From a virus, in IMG/VR virus record IMGVR_UViG_3300011113_000287, positions 28,156 to 92,155 of that record: a DNA stretch of 64,000 bases; one strand, written 5' to 3'. The notes beneath the pieces were generated by a model, which was not told where the DNA came from, searched no databases, and worked only from the letters and a program-made list of their open reading frames with translations. Positions within the stretch are counted from its first letter, which is position 1. The number at the start of each line of letters is the position of its first letter. A program made the position numbers and the translations under genes. Positions 56,495-64,000 of the stretch are shown piece after piece.

Positions 56495-57295
56495 TTAGAA
56501 ACGTCCCCGTGAAGAACGTGCGTTCAAGAGTCTCTCACGCATTTTCTGATACTGTTCCATTGACATGTTCCGAATGTCTTCGGCTGTCAACGTCTGCTGC
56601 TCCATCTGAGTTTCCATTGGCCCAACGGGTGGGGCTGTAACCCCCGCACCCTTCAAGCGACTTTGGGATTCCGCAGTTGCTCGCTGAACGTTTTCAAGAA
56701 TAGCAGAACTAACTTCCTTGTACCTGTTAATTTGTGATTCAATTTCTTCTTCGGTTGAACCACTAACCAAACCCAAAAGTTCGGGAATAATGTGTTCTTG
56801 CTCTTCCTGCATACGGCGACCAATGTAATTTTGTAACTCTTGATGGCGGCGTTCCTTTTCCAAAAGGGCTGCCTGTGCCTGACGGTCACGGTCAATTTCC
56901 TCAAGACGAGCCTTCCACTCATTCTCAACAGTGTTGAGTTTCTGATTGAACTCGGTTTCCTGACGGAGGAGGAGTTCCTTAGCCGACAACTCCTCAAACT
57001 CCTTTTCCTTGAGAGCCTTGGCTTCCGCCTTTGCACGCTTCTCGGCTTCTTTGATAGCCGCCTCACGCTCCTCAGCAAGGACCTTCAACTTCTCTTCCAA
57101 GGCTTTGACACGACCATCGGCGTCATCAACCTTCTTGTACAACTTGTCTTTTTCCTGCTTACGAATGTTCTCCACCTCATCTTCGGTGAAGATACGCCCC
57201 TTTGGAGCCTGACCAGTTACCTGGGCAGCCTCCTCTTTGAACGTTTCAGTCGCCTCCACTGGAATGACGACTTCATCCTGTGCTTGCTTTGCCAT
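56495..57295 (-). CDS. Scaffold-like coiled-coil protein, 266 aa
   Basis: Almost entirely charged and helical (VDDADGRVKALEEKLKVLAE; EREAAIKEAEKRAKAEAKAL), with a long coiled coil between residues about 50 and 200 and a Gln/Met-rich C-terminal tail that ends in Arg (SSRGRF). A protein of this composition between portal and capsid is a typical capsid scaffold. Phage scaffolds of similar kind are degraded in maturation; the candidate protease is the HslV-like protein at 59.4 kb. Confidence 0.82.
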   Translation of the reverse strand: MAKQAQDEVVIPVEATETFKEEAAQVTGQAPKGRIFTEDEVENIRKQEKDKLYKKVDDADGRVKALEEKLKVLAEEREAAIKEAEKRAKAEAKALKEKEFEELSAKELLLRQETEFNQKLNTVENEWKARLEEIDRDRQAQAALLEKERRHQELQNYIGRRMQEEQEHIIPELLGLVSGSTEEEIESQINRYKEVSSAILENVQRATAESQSRLKGAGVTAPPVGPMETQMEQQTLTAEDIRNMSMEQYQKMRERLLNARSSRGRF

Positions 57296-57345
57296 AAGTG
57301 TTACCTCGCTAGTTTGGCTGATATTAACTTGTGTAATTAAACGTT

Positions 57346-59028
57346 TTATTCTTCACTAGGACTACGACGCTGGGCGAACCTAGCACCGTAAGCCTTACTT
57401 ACCAATTGATTCATCAAATCTGATTCTACAGGGCCGACAGCCGTTCCAGGCATGCCTGCTCCAGAATCTCCCGTAGACGACACGTCAGAACCACCTGCCG
57501 AAGTCGCTGCGGGACCCTCACCTCCTGGAACCATGCCCGTTGCGAGCATGACCGCCATTTGGATTTGAGAATTGAGCATGGTTAACGCACCTTGGTCAAT
57601 GGCGTCGTCCATAAGTTCTTCAAAGATTTCTTCCATCTTTTCGTTCGGGAACTCTTCGCCAAGGATACGCAAGGCTCCACGCTTGGATTCAAGCCCAAGA
57701 CCCATCTTGGCTTGAACCTCATTAAGTTTGATAAGAACATCCACGGGCAACGGTTCGGGCCAGTGAACGCTAGTTTTGTAGGTAATAGGGTCTGCTGGGT
57801 CCAACTGGGTCAAATGGTCACGCTCAGGACGGGCAGCCCTCATAGGGTTGTATACGAGCATTTCAGGACGGAATACAGCAGCAGTACGGATAACAAGTTC
57901 GTTGATGCTTTCAAGTCCCTTTGTGAAATGGGTCTTCTTCATTGAGTAACGGTTCATCAATGGCTGGTATTGGATGGCAAGGGCAACGCCGCTGGTGTTG
58001 GAAACGGGCTGGAATTGACCAAGGGCTGCTTCAGGGATGCCCGTAATTTCGTGCATCGTGCGCTTCAAGAATTGAATGTACTCCAAAGCACCAGACATCT
58101 CACCACGTGATTCAAGGTTGAATACATTGGCGTCTTTGGGGAGACCAGCCCACACCTTCTTCGGCCCACGCTCAAGTTGGCTTGCTTTTGCACCAGTAAT
58201 AATGGTGACGGGAGCAGCGTGATAGTTGATGATGTCGGACACCTCAACCATTTTTTCGTTCAACTCACGGTTGAGGGGAATGATATCCCAAATGTCTGAT
58301 TGACCCCAAGGCGAAGAAGAGATACTAACGTTTGGAATATGTACAACTGGCACGGAGCCAATAGCATTTGGATACTCGTCAATCAGTTCATCGTTGATGA
58401 ATTGCTGAACCATTTCGTCAGACAAGATTTCCGTGAACGTGTAAACCTGACGAGTGCCTTCGGCAGAGGTTCCCCAAAAACGATACTTAAGTTTAAACCT
58501 CAACAAACGGTCACGGTCATGCGGATGGTACTCAGGAAAGCAGTGCGCTGGGTTTAGAGGAATGACACGAATACGCCCCTCGTGCGGGATACCAACGGTG
58601 TCTACATAAGGCTCCTCGTAGGCAACCTTGACAAAGCAGTCTCCAGTGACGCCAGCCAATTGCCCCATTTCCCACAGCACTTTATGCTTGTTGTTGTGAC
58701 CGTTCCAAACGTCGTCTAGCAAGTGGGGAATAATTGCAGTGTTTTGTTCTGGGCATTTGAATTGAACACCTTTACCAAAACAAAAGTTGGTAATGTAATC
58801 CGCCATTGTGCGAACGTAGTTAAGGTAAAACGCCGATTCTCCCATTTCACGGCGATATGACCAATGGTGTCCCAAATACCACGCCCATGCCGACGAGTAG
58901 CGGTTCAGGCGAGGACCATGAACCTCAAACTCTTCATCGGCAAGTTCCACCAACCCCAACGGGCTGATGGCTACCGTCAGGTCACTGGCAGCAGCACGAT
59001 AAGATGGTGACCAAAAGTCAATTGCCAT
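57346..59028 (-). CDS. Portal protein (SPP1 gp6-like)
   Basis: 560 residues. The N-terminal region SAWAWYLGHHWSYRREMGES, GDCFVKVAYEEPY and NRELNEKMVEVSDIINYHAA, and FLKRTMHEITGIPEAALGQF in the middle are typical for phage portal proteins, which form the dodecameric ring at the head vertex and are needed for DNA packaging. The C-terminal tail is Gly/Ser-rich. Next downstream lie scaffold and capsid genes, which confirms the role. The terminase is not in the window. Confidence 0.92.
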   Translation of the reverse strand: MAIDFWSPSYRAAASDLTVAISPLGLVELADEEFEVHGPRLNRYSSAWAWYLGHHWSYRREMGESAFYLNYVRTMADYITNFCFGKGVQFKCPEQNTAIIPHLLDDVWNGHNNKHKVLWEMGQLAGVTGDCFVKVAYEEPYVDTVGIPHEGRIRVIPLNPAHCFPEYHPHDRDRLLRFKLKYRFWGTSAEGTRQVYTFTEILSDEMVQQFINDELIDEYPNAIGSVPVVHIPNVSISSSPWGQSDIWDIIPLNRELNEKMVEVSDIINYHAAPVTIITGAKASQLERGPKKVWAGLPKDANVFNLESRGEMSGALEYIQFLKRTMHEITGIPEAALGQFQPVSNTSGVALAIQYQPLMNRYSMKKTHFTKGLESINELVIRTAAVFRPEMLVYNPMRAARPERDHLTQLDPADPITYKTSVHWPEPLPVDVLIKLNEVQAKMGLGLESKRGALRILGEEFPNEKMEEIFEELMDDAIDQGALTMLNSQIQMAVMLATGMVPGGEGPAATSAGGSDVSSTGDSGAGMPGTAVGPVESDLMNQLVSKAYGARFAQRRSPSEE

Positions 59029-59035
59029 TTGTTAC

Positions 59036-59341
59036 TTACTTCTTCTTTTTCTTAGCAACGGCTTTCTTAGTAGCAGAAACCTGAGCGACAGCAGTCGGCT
59101 TAGCAACGGTTTCCTTAACAACAGCATCAATGACCTTCTTGTGCTTTACAAAGAAATTGGCAACAGACGGGTCGCCAACCCATGTGCTGGCAGCGTTAAG
59201 AAAGTACAAAAGCACGGGAAGAATGACGACGTTAAGGGCGGGGTCAACGTTCCACGTAGAAAGAAGGTACGATGCGACTCCGACTGCACCGCCCTTGGTT
59301 GCGACGTCGGCTAGTTCGGATACTTGCAGTTTCTTAGACAT
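59036..59341 (-). CDS. Small hydrophobic protein with lysine-rich tail, 101 aa
   Basis: One or two membrane helices (GAVGVASYLLSTWN; LNVVILPVLLYFLNAASTWV) followed by a helical segment and an Ala/Lys-rich tail ending KKAVAKKKKK. It lies between the HslV-like peptidase and the portal. Holin-like proteins have this size and topology, and the basic tail fits a cytoplasmic end, but the position in the head-gene cluster makes a structural role equally possible. The start has AGGAG. Confidence 0.7.
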   Translation of the reverse strand: MSKKLQVSELADVATKGGAVGVASYLLSTWNVDPALNVVILPVLLYFLNAASTWVGDPSVANFFVKHKKVIDAVVKETVAKPTAVAQVSATKKAVAKKKKK

Positions 59342-59368
59342 ATGTTCTCCTATAGGTGATTGTGATAA

Positions 59369-59998
59369 TTATACCGTTTTGCGTCGTTTTGTGCTCACCT
59401 TTTGCCCTTGCACAAACGCTTGGTACGGTGCGCCTGTTCCAGAGTCGTATTTGGAGGCGACAGCCAAGGCACGAAGAGCAATGCTTCTTGCCTGCTGTGA
59501 GTTAAGTTTTTTGTTACGAATTAAAACAGTCATGGCTCCCAAGGCATAGGCTGACCCACTTCCAAGTGAGTACAACCCAGACGCTTCAGAAGACCAAGAG
59601 TAATCAGACTCAATTACGTATATTTGAGAATTAATAGCAACGATAATAGAAGACCCTTGCTCCGCAATATGGCTTTTATCATCACGGTCTGGGACCGAAT
59701 AACCCTGTGTGTCAAAACATTCACGTAATGCTGGTATGAACTTAGAGGTAAAGAACTGGTCTAGTTTTTTACCACGTAGGTTTTGAGGGGGCTGTGGCGG
59801 TTGAAACACATGATGAAGAATGTTTATTGCCCGAACGTCTCCAGCGGCTCCAATTAAGTATTTACCATTTTGTGCCAATTTACCAGAACCTTCTCGCAAC
59901 GTTCCAATTTGGTATCCACCATCACTTTCGGTGCTGATACGTGAGTCAGCACAAATTACCGCAAACTCTTCTCCCTGAATACCAACAATGGTTGTCAT
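59369..59998 (-). CDS. HslV/proteasome beta-like Ntn-hydrolase peptidase
   Basis: 209 residues starting MTTIVGIQGEEFAVICADSR; after removal of Met, the exposed Thr (T2) equals the catalytic Thr1 of HslV. D18 matches the conserved Asp17, K40 in GSGKLAQ is the probable catalytic Lys, and the GLYSLGSGSAYALGAM segment is the conserved GSG region of proteasome beta subunits. No propeptide is needed. No HslU or other AAA+ partner is encoded nearby. It lies with portal and scaffold genes and no other prohead protease is visible, so it may be the head maturation protease; this is inference. Confidence 0.85.
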   Translation of the reverse strand: MTTIVGIQGEEFAVICADSRISTESDGGYQIGTLREGSGKLAQNGKYLIGAAGDVRAINILHHVFQPPQPPQNLRGKKLDQFFTSKFIPALRECFDTQGYSVPDRDDKSHIAEQGSSIIVAINSQIYVIESDYSWSSEASGLYSLGSGSAYALGAMTVLIRNKKLNSQQARSIALRALAVASKYDSGTGAPYQAFVQGQKVSTKRRKTV

Positions 59999-60000
59999 GG

Positions 60001-61152
60001 TTACTCGGCAACAAGTTCAACGCCTCGGTACATGCCCCAACCGTTGTAAATAGGCATCACCTCGTACGAGAATTTATGGTCTCCCTTGTCTTCGTACGTG
60101 ACTACTCCGACGCCTTGTTGCCAGTTTTCGTACCGAACAATCGGACGCCCGTCAAGGTCCACACCACCTTTTGTAGACGGTACAGCACCATCAATACGGG
60201 CAAGACAACCAGGGGAAGCAGCCATAATAGTGCGAGGCCCGTCAAAATCTTCCCTTGTTTTAAACGCTGTTTCAATCCTGTGGATGTGTCCATATATCAC
60301 GCTCGTCTTTTCGTTGTTCAAATAAACGTGAGCCGTTGAGCCAGAAGACTTCACACGGTCACCGTGAATGATTCTGAGTTTCTCATTAATCCAATAATCA
60401 GACGCAGGATAACCAGGGCGGTATTCCACTTTGTATTCATCCATACGGCACAAGTATGGGACAGTGAGAACGGGCCATGATTCTGGTGTATTTCCTTTGC
60501 GAAGACCGTAGGCCGCAGCCGCATTGGTAAGAAGATACTTAGGCATGCGTTCTTCGTGGTTACCAGCAAGCCATGCAATCTTTGCGTACGGTGCGGCATC
60601 ACGAAGTTCGGCGCACAGCAGCGCAGCCCTGTCAATGGCGGCTTGTGTAGTTTGTTGGTAGGCAGGAGTAGTTAGGTACTTGCCCATTTCAGGAAAGTCA
60701 AGGTTGTCACCAACACAAACAACCGTGTCTGGTTCCACCAACCGAATCAATTCAAGAACTATACGTATTGCACGTTCGTCGTGAGTTGGTTCCAATTTCC
60801 CGTCACGACCACGGTAGTAACCGATTTGTGCGTCTGGAACTACAACGCACTTTTTGAATTTTGTTTTTTTCAACGTGCGTGCTTTTTTAGGTGGTAGTTT
60901 TACCACAGGACCCTGTTGGATAACAGGCCACTTTGGACCACTATCCCACGTTGGTGCAAATTGAATTGCGGCGAGGTCGTGTACCTCTGCCTCACCCTCT
61001 TCGTTTTTTGTCAATGATTGGTAAATGGAAACACGGCTAACGTCACCAATGTCGGCAACATCAATGTTCTTTCGTTTCAAAAGTTCAAGGAGGTCTCCCA
61101 AAACCTTTTCACGTTTTTCTGGTCCGTTTAAGTCATCCTTCAAGTTGGTCAC
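60001..61152 (-). CDS. Calcineurin-like metallophosphoesterase
   Basis: 383 residues with all the metal-binding motifs in order: VVVPDAQIGYY (first Asp), VCVGDNLDFPEMGKYL (GDN), AWLAGNHEERMPKYL (GNHE), IIHGDRV (His) and VIYGHIHR (GHxH). The first 100 residues are a separate helical/basic region. Such enzymes hydrolyse phosphodiesters or phosphomonoesters and are frequent in phages near packaging genes. A role in DNA-end processing is possible, but the substrate is unknown. Confidence 0.85.
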   Translation of the reverse strand: MTNLKDDLNGPEKREKVLGDLLELLKRKNIDVADIGDVSRVSIYQSLTKNEEGEAEVHDLAAIQFAPTWDSGPKWPVIQQGPVVKLPPKKARTLKKTKFKKCVVVPDAQIGYYRGRDGKLEPTHDERAIRIVLELIRLVEPDTVVCVGDNLDFPEMGKYLTTPAYQQTTQAAIDRAALLCAELRDAAPYAKIAWLAGNHEERMPKYLLTNAAAAYGLRKGNTPESWPVLTVPYLCRMDEYKVEYRPGYPASDYWINEKLRIIHGDRVKSSGSTAHVYLNNEKTSVIYGHIHRIETAFKTREDFDGPRTIMAASPGCLARIDGAVPSTKGGVDLDGRPIVRYENWQQGVGVVTYEDKGDHKFSYEVMPIYNGWGMYRGVELVAE

Positions 61153-61417
61153 AAGAGCACTCCTTGTTTACGTGTCGTTGTACTGTACTTACGCTTATTT
61201 GGTAACCGTTCTTACGTAACACTTTAGCAAGCCACACACTGCTATGCGACCTGTTTTTACCGTTGAAACTTGATGAGCGAATAAGGTCAACGGCTTTTAC
61301 CAAAGCCTCACGCTCGTCTCCTTCCAATGATTCAATCAACCGACCTATTTTGCAAGGGTAGTTTTTTACTTGTTTTGATTGGTTTGTGAGGTCGTTTAGC
61401 AGCGACGACTTGTCCAT
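61133..61417 (-). CDS. HTH protein, possible small terminase subunit
   Basis: 94 residues from the ATG at 61417, with the GGAGCACAACATG leader. WLAKVLRKNGYQISVSTVQR followed by HVNKECSCDQ looks like a DNA-binding helix-turn-helix plus a Cys pair. Proteins with this layout occur next to terminase genes in other phages, so a small terminase subunit is a candidate, but this rests on weak resemblance. It overlaps the phosphoesterase by 20 bases. Confidence 0.58.
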   Translation of the reverse strand: MDKSSLLNDLTNQSKQVKNYPCKIGRLIESLEGDEREALVKAVDLIRSSSFNGKNRSHSSVWLAKVLRKNGYQISVSTVQRHVNKECSCDQLEG

Positions 61418-61441
61418 GTTGTGCTCCAAGTTGTTGACGAA

Positions 61442-62245
61442 TTACGCAGTGAGTGCATCCCACGTACGTTGATTGCAAACACCATTGGTTTGTAGGTTAG
61501 CAGACTTTTTGAAATAGTTGACGGCCTTCTGAGTAGCAAGGTCAAAATCACCGTTGACAGGGCAGGCAAACCCTTTTTTATTTAGAAGGTTTTGCAGTTC
61601 TTTTACCTTTTCTCCCTTGTCGCCCAACTTCAGTTTTAGACCTCCGTCGTCTTCTTTTTGCTGGACGATAGGTTCCGTTTTACCTTCTGGGGCTTTAATA
61701 CCGTTTTTATCCATGTAGGCTTTGACCGCAGCAGGAACATCGTCACCGTTTACATATCGCAGATGCCATGGTTCTTCTGGCACAACTTCCCAACTAAAAC
61801 CAAAAGTTTTAACGTTGTCAATCAACCACTTAAGACGCTTTGTCTCAGCAGCAGTATGAACGTCAACAGCCAAACCGCTATTATGCTGACTCGTACCAGG
61901 CGCAGCAAGGCTGGCAAGTTTTGGGTCTTTTTTATACCACTTGACACCTTCAAACGTCCTCGTTGCGTTACCGTTGGGTTCTTTGGTGTAACGCTGTTTG
62001 AACGCTGCAAGTTGGGAATCATACGTGCGGTAGGTATCGCCAGCCGAGACGGGCTTAAGTTCTACGCCGTCAGCCTTTGCCTTTTCAACCATGGCTGCCC
62101 ACGCTGCTGCGGCAAGCCAATGCAGTTTGCCACCACCAACGGCGGGACGGAGCAAGTGCTCAGGCAACCTACCAGGCTGCACGCCTTTCAAATCGGCAGG
62201 CATCTTTACTGGAACAACGTAGTCCCAATCAACTTTCTTGGACAT
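61442..62245 (-). CDS. Endolysin: VanY/M15-type carboxypeptidase with peptidoglycan-binding domain
   Basis: 267 residues. The M15B zinc-peptidase site is HNSGLAVDVH (H121, D128) with EEPWHLRY (H161); the region around 70-85 (AGDTYRTYDSQLAAF) is also typical. The C-terminal domain at about 205-265 (LKLGDKGEKVKELQNLLNKK; NGDFDLATQKAVNYFKKSAN) is a PG_binding_1 domain. It cuts the peptide cross-bridges of the host wall at lysis. It is surrounded by small membrane proteins. No signal peptide is present, so it needs a holin. Confidence 0.93.
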   Translation of the reverse strand: MSKKVDWDYVVPVKMPADLKGVQPGRLPEHLLRPAVGGGKLHWLAAAAWAAMVEKAKADGVELKPVSAGDTYRTYDSQLAAFKQRYTKEPNGNATRTFEGVKWYKKDPKLASLAAPGTSQHNSGLAVDVHTAAETKRLKWLIDNVKTFGFSWEVVPEEPWHLRYVNGDDVPAAVKAYMDKNGIKAPEGKTEPIVQQKEDDGGLKLKLGDKGEKVKELQNLLNKKGFACPVNGDFDLATQKAVNYFKKSANLQTNGVCNQRTWDALTA

Positions 62246-62510
62246 TATCTATCTCCTCATTGGTAGTTTCTTTATTACGACCAGTTGAAATCATCAAACC
62301 AGCCAACGTTCCAGTGATAAACGTGGCTACTGACGACAACACGCCAAAGAACATTTTATCGTTCTCTGACTGCACACCGATAGGCTGGGTGACAAACACC
62401 AAAGCGTACAACACTCCCGCAGTGGTAATTGTTAATACGGCTGCTAATACACACCCAACAACAAACTTAAGTCGTGCATCAAGGTCCTCTGGAGTAAGTC
62501 TATTTTTCAT
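62229..62510 (-). CDS. Two-segment membrane protein, holin candidate, 93 aa
   Basis: From the ATG at 62510 (GGGAGGAAACC before it) the protein has two hydrophobic segments: LKFVVGCVLAAVLTITTAGV with LYALVFVTQ, and FFGVLSSVATFITGTLAGLM. Its acidic C terminus (NKETTNEEIDNVQES) would be cytoplasmic. Located next to the endolysin gene and overlapping it by 17 bases, this is a strong candidate for the holin. Confidence 0.75.
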   Translation of the reverse strand: MKNRLTPEDLDARLKFVVGCVLAAVLTITTAGVLYALVFVTQPIGVQSENDKMFFGVLSSVATFITGTLAGLMISTGRNKETTNEEIDNVQES

Positions 62511-62688
62511 TGGTTTCCTCCCAATCAAATCCGATAAGGTCTTTTGAGCAAGCGCCATCTACTTTGCATAGTGGCGGATTGCACTCTTCTTTTGCCCAAT
62601 TAACTGGGTCTTGGCATTCGTACCTATAATGTCCATCGTAGCCACAGCCAGACAATAGTAACCCAATGCTGAAAAGTATACGTTTCAT
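62500..62688 (-). CDS. Small lipoprotein
   Basis: A 62-residue protein with a lipoprotein signal: MKRILFSIGLLLSGCGYDGH, with lipobox LSGC. After the lipidated Cys come several Cys residues (YECQDP, EECNPPLCKV, GACSKD), which probably form disulfides. Similar small lipoproteins are common in aquatic phages. It may act as a superinfection-exclusion or lysis accessory protein, but this is not shown. Confidence 0.8.
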   Translation of the reverse strand: MKRILFSIGLLLSGCGYDGHYRYECQDPVNWAKEECNPPLCKVDGACSKDLIGFDWEETNEK

Positions 62689-62735
62689 GCCTCTTCTATT
62701 CTACACCACCACTGTTTGTAGTATAGACTGTATGT

Positions 62736-63026
62736 ATGGTTGTAACCTATCAAGTGCTGACGCTCAGCAACGCCTCAGCAACAGCCGTCTCTCTTGAAAA
62801 CAACGAATTAGTTGAACACGACATTGAGTTGTACGTCCAAAATCTTAGTGACACCGCCTATGTTTATATTGGCAATTCAAGTGTTACATCATCATCATTT
62901 GGCATGCGTCTTGGACCAAATGATTCAATGACTTTTGATTACCGTGGTTACGACAGCAGGCCAACCTTTTACGGCATTGCAAGTGCTAACAATACATTGG
63001 TAAGTGTGTTTAGAGTACAACGATGA
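62736..63026 (+). CDS. Beta-rich protein on the plus strand, 96 aa
   Basis: One of only two plus-strand genes. It is beta-rich and Ser/Asn-rich (YQVLTLSNASATAVSLENNE; ELYVQNLSDTAYVYIGNSSV; GPNDSMTFDYRGYDSRPTFY), like virion decoration proteins that carry Ig-like or jelly-roll folds. No Shine-Dalgarno precedes the ATG, but TATAGA (62722-62727) lies eight bases before it, so its mRNA may be leaderless. It overlaps the next gene as ATGA. Confidence 0.72.
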   Translation: MVVTYQVLTLSNASATAVSLENNELVEHDIELYVQNLSDTAYVYIGNSSVTSSSFGMRLGPNDSMTFDYRGYDSRPTFYGIASANNTLVSVFRVQR

Positions 63027-63484
63027 CCGCACCTGGTCTTCATCGCCTCATTGCTCCCATTAGCACTGGTGGTATTACTGGTAAGTCAATTCCATATTCT
63101 CCTGTGTGGTCATCTTTAGGAAATGGTATTGTTCCTTCAAACGGTGGCACTGGTGCCGTTGTTGGTAGTTATTCACTGGTTGGAAATTTAGTTTATTTTG
63201 AAGTTAAGATAACTCTTACTAATGTTACTGATTTTGGCACTGGTCAATACACACTGACCGTTCCTTTTGCACCAGCACAAAACCAAGCATTTCGCACTGC
63301 TGGACTACACGAAGGGTCTAACCATTACGCATTGATGTTAGACGTGATTGGTGGAAACACTACAGGAAAATTGTATTATGCTGGTTCAAATGGTCAGGAC
63401 TTACCAATGTCCAAAAATGACCCCCACGTCATTGATACGCTGGATTTCTTCTACGTTTCTGGCCTGTATTTGCGCCAGATTTAA
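63023..63484 (+). CDS. Beta-rich virion-type protein on the plus strand, 153 aa
   Basis: Begins MTAPGLHRLIAPISTGGITG and contains NGGTGAVVGSYSLVGNLVYF and GTGQYTLTVPFAPAQ, a pattern seen in phage fibre knobs and head decoration proteins. Its stop overlaps the stop of a minus-strand gene (TTAA, 63481-63484). Together with the gene before it, it forms a separate plus-strand unit facing the rest of the genome. Function by composition only. Confidence 0.72.
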   Translation: MTAPGLHRLIAPISTGGITGKSIPYSPVWSSLGNGIVPSNGGTGAVVGSYSLVGNLVYFEVKITLTNVTDFGTGQYTLTVPFAPAQNQAFRTAGLHEGSNHYALMLDVIGGNTTGKLYYAGSNGQDLPMSKNDPHVIDTLDFFYVSGLYLRQI

Positions 63485-63735
63485 AGTTCTTCCTCTTTTG
63501 GCGCCTTTTTATCTACTTTTGAAAATACTTCATTAATTTCTTCAAGGTCAAGTTTTCCGTCGTCTAAGAACTCACGTGACAAACCCTCAACAACGGTGGC
63601 AACACCAGCAATTCCCGCCATGAAAACGGCCTTCCAAACTGGAACGCCAGCGATAGTTCCAGCGCCGATAACTCCAAGACCGCTGGCGGCAAATGTCGCA
63701 ACGATTCGTAGCAAGATGTTTTTTGCAGTTTCCAT
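63481..63735 (-). CDS. Membrane protein, holin-like, 84 aa
   Basis: Two hydrophobic segments (LLRIVATFAASGLGVIGAGT and VPVWKAVFMAGIAGVATVVE) and an acidic-then-basic tail (SREFLDDGKLDLEEINEVFS). The topology fits a class II holin or a phage membrane pair with the next gene. It is the first gene to the left of the single-helix protein at 63.7-64.0 kb. Confidence 0.75.
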   Translation of the reverse strand: METAKNILLRIVATFAASGLGVIGAGTIAGVPVWKAVFMAGIAGVATVVEGLSREFLDDGKLDLEEINEVFSKVDKKAPKEEEL

Positions 63736-63743
63736 ACCATTCC

Positions 63744-63959
63744 TTACTTTTTCTTACGAAGATGCCACTGAACATGGTCATGTAGGTCGCCCTTTACTTC
63801 CCGAACATCCGTTTTCAAGTCGTTGATGGCTTCCATCACAATGTTGTGGTCCTTGCGGTTTTCTTCACGAAAGTCTAAGACAAACTTGATTAGCCATCCA
63901 ATACCAGCCCCAATTACGGGAACGGCTGCGACGACGATTGCAACCCATGCTTCGTTCAT
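63744..63959 (-). CDS. Single-helix membrane protein with coiled-coil tail, 71 aa
   Basis: A hydrophobic N-terminal helix (AWVAIVVAAVPVIGAGIGWL), then a charged coiled coil (REENRKDHNIVMEAINDLKT, DVREVKGDLHDH). This layout is that of DUF2746-type/spanin-like phage membrane proteins that assist holins. It overlaps the partial gene at the right edge as ATGA. Confidence 0.75.
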   Translation of the reverse strand: MNEAWVAIVVAAVPVIGAGIGWLIKFVLDFREENRKDHNIVMEAINDLKTDVREVKGDLHDHVQWHLRKKK

Positions 63960-64000
63960 GCCAACCGACCAAACCCAATCCCACGGTCTTTTGGTCCAAA
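63956..64000 (-). CDS. Partial gene at the right edge (last 14 codons)
   Basis: An open minus-strand frame enters from the right edge and ends in TGA, which overlaps the start of the membrane protein as ATGA. The visible tail reads FGPKDRGIGFGRLA. It is too short to identify, but the overlap makes a real upstream gene likely. It shows that the phage continues beyond the window. Confidence 0.5.
   Translation of the reverse strand, partial: FGPKDRGIGFGRLA

Noticed and set aside
1-64000. tRNA genes, integrase and attachment site
   Set aside because: No cloverleaf-like sequence or tyrosine/serine recombinase motif was noticed on either strand; the AlpA-like protein at 9.0 kb alone does not prove a lysogenic cycle. 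A tRNA scan would be decisive.

Overview
The window is a 64 kb internal piece of a tailed-phage genome. All genes but two lie on the minus strand and are packed into operons in which stop and start codons overlap (ATGA, GTGA, TAATG). A contractile-tail sheath, a tube protein, a T4-type gp25 wedge and a baseplate-J protein make it a myovirus-type phage. Two WhiB-family proteins, a group otherwise restricted to Actinobacteria and their phages, point to an actinobacterial host. The base composition looks only moderate in GC, unlike the GC-rich soil actinomycetes, so an aquatic low-GC actinobacterium is a reasonable guess, but it is inference. No integrase, terminase large subunit or tRNA gene was recognised. 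The last 45 bases hold the end of another minus-strand gene, so the genome continues to the right.

Read in the direction of transcription (right to left): 64-59.4 kb holds lysis and membrane genes (M15-type endolysin, holin candidates, small lipoprotein), a lone plus-strand pair of beta-rich proteins, a metallophosphoesterase and an HslV/proteasome-like peptidase. 59.3-38 kb is the virion block: portal, scaffold-like coiled coil, N4gp56-type major capsid protein followed by a strong hairpin, head-tail connectors, sheath, tube, a tail-assembly chaperone with an apparent +1 frameshift extension, a tape measure carrying two muralytic domains, then hub, spike, gp25, J-like and I-like baseplate proteins. 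37.9-24 kb is replication and recombination: winged-helix protein, DnaC-like loader, DnaB-like helicase, primase, SNF2-type helicase, ssDNA-binding protein, family A DNA polymerase, RecA, a Cas4-like nuclease and two small resolvase-like nucleases.

23.8-14.4 kb is a block of about 21 small, mostly basic and low-complexity proteins with few recognisable homologues: a SpoVS-like Alba-fold protein, a histone-H1-like Ala/Lys/Pro protein, and five otherwise unrelated proteins sharing one N-terminal motif (type MARGNDESNNPRRRPQRP). This is the most unusual part of the window. 14.3-9.2 kb carries nucleotide and HAD-type enzymes, zinc-ribbon proteins, a WhiB protein, and a lytic transglycosylase lying after a terminator. 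9.2-0 kb is an early-looking region: glycosyltransferase, SNF2 helicase, DUF932 protein, WhiB protein and a run of small acidic proteins. It is served by four near-identical promoters sharing the element TTGACA-N2-GATAGTA.

Several genes shorter than 60 codons were found by reading the gaps. Noncoding signals include a GTGTGGTCG repeat cluster at 8.3-9.6 kb and an intergenic hairpin at 37.2 kb that contains a 12-base perfect match to the anti-Shine-Dalgarno tail of 16S rRNA.
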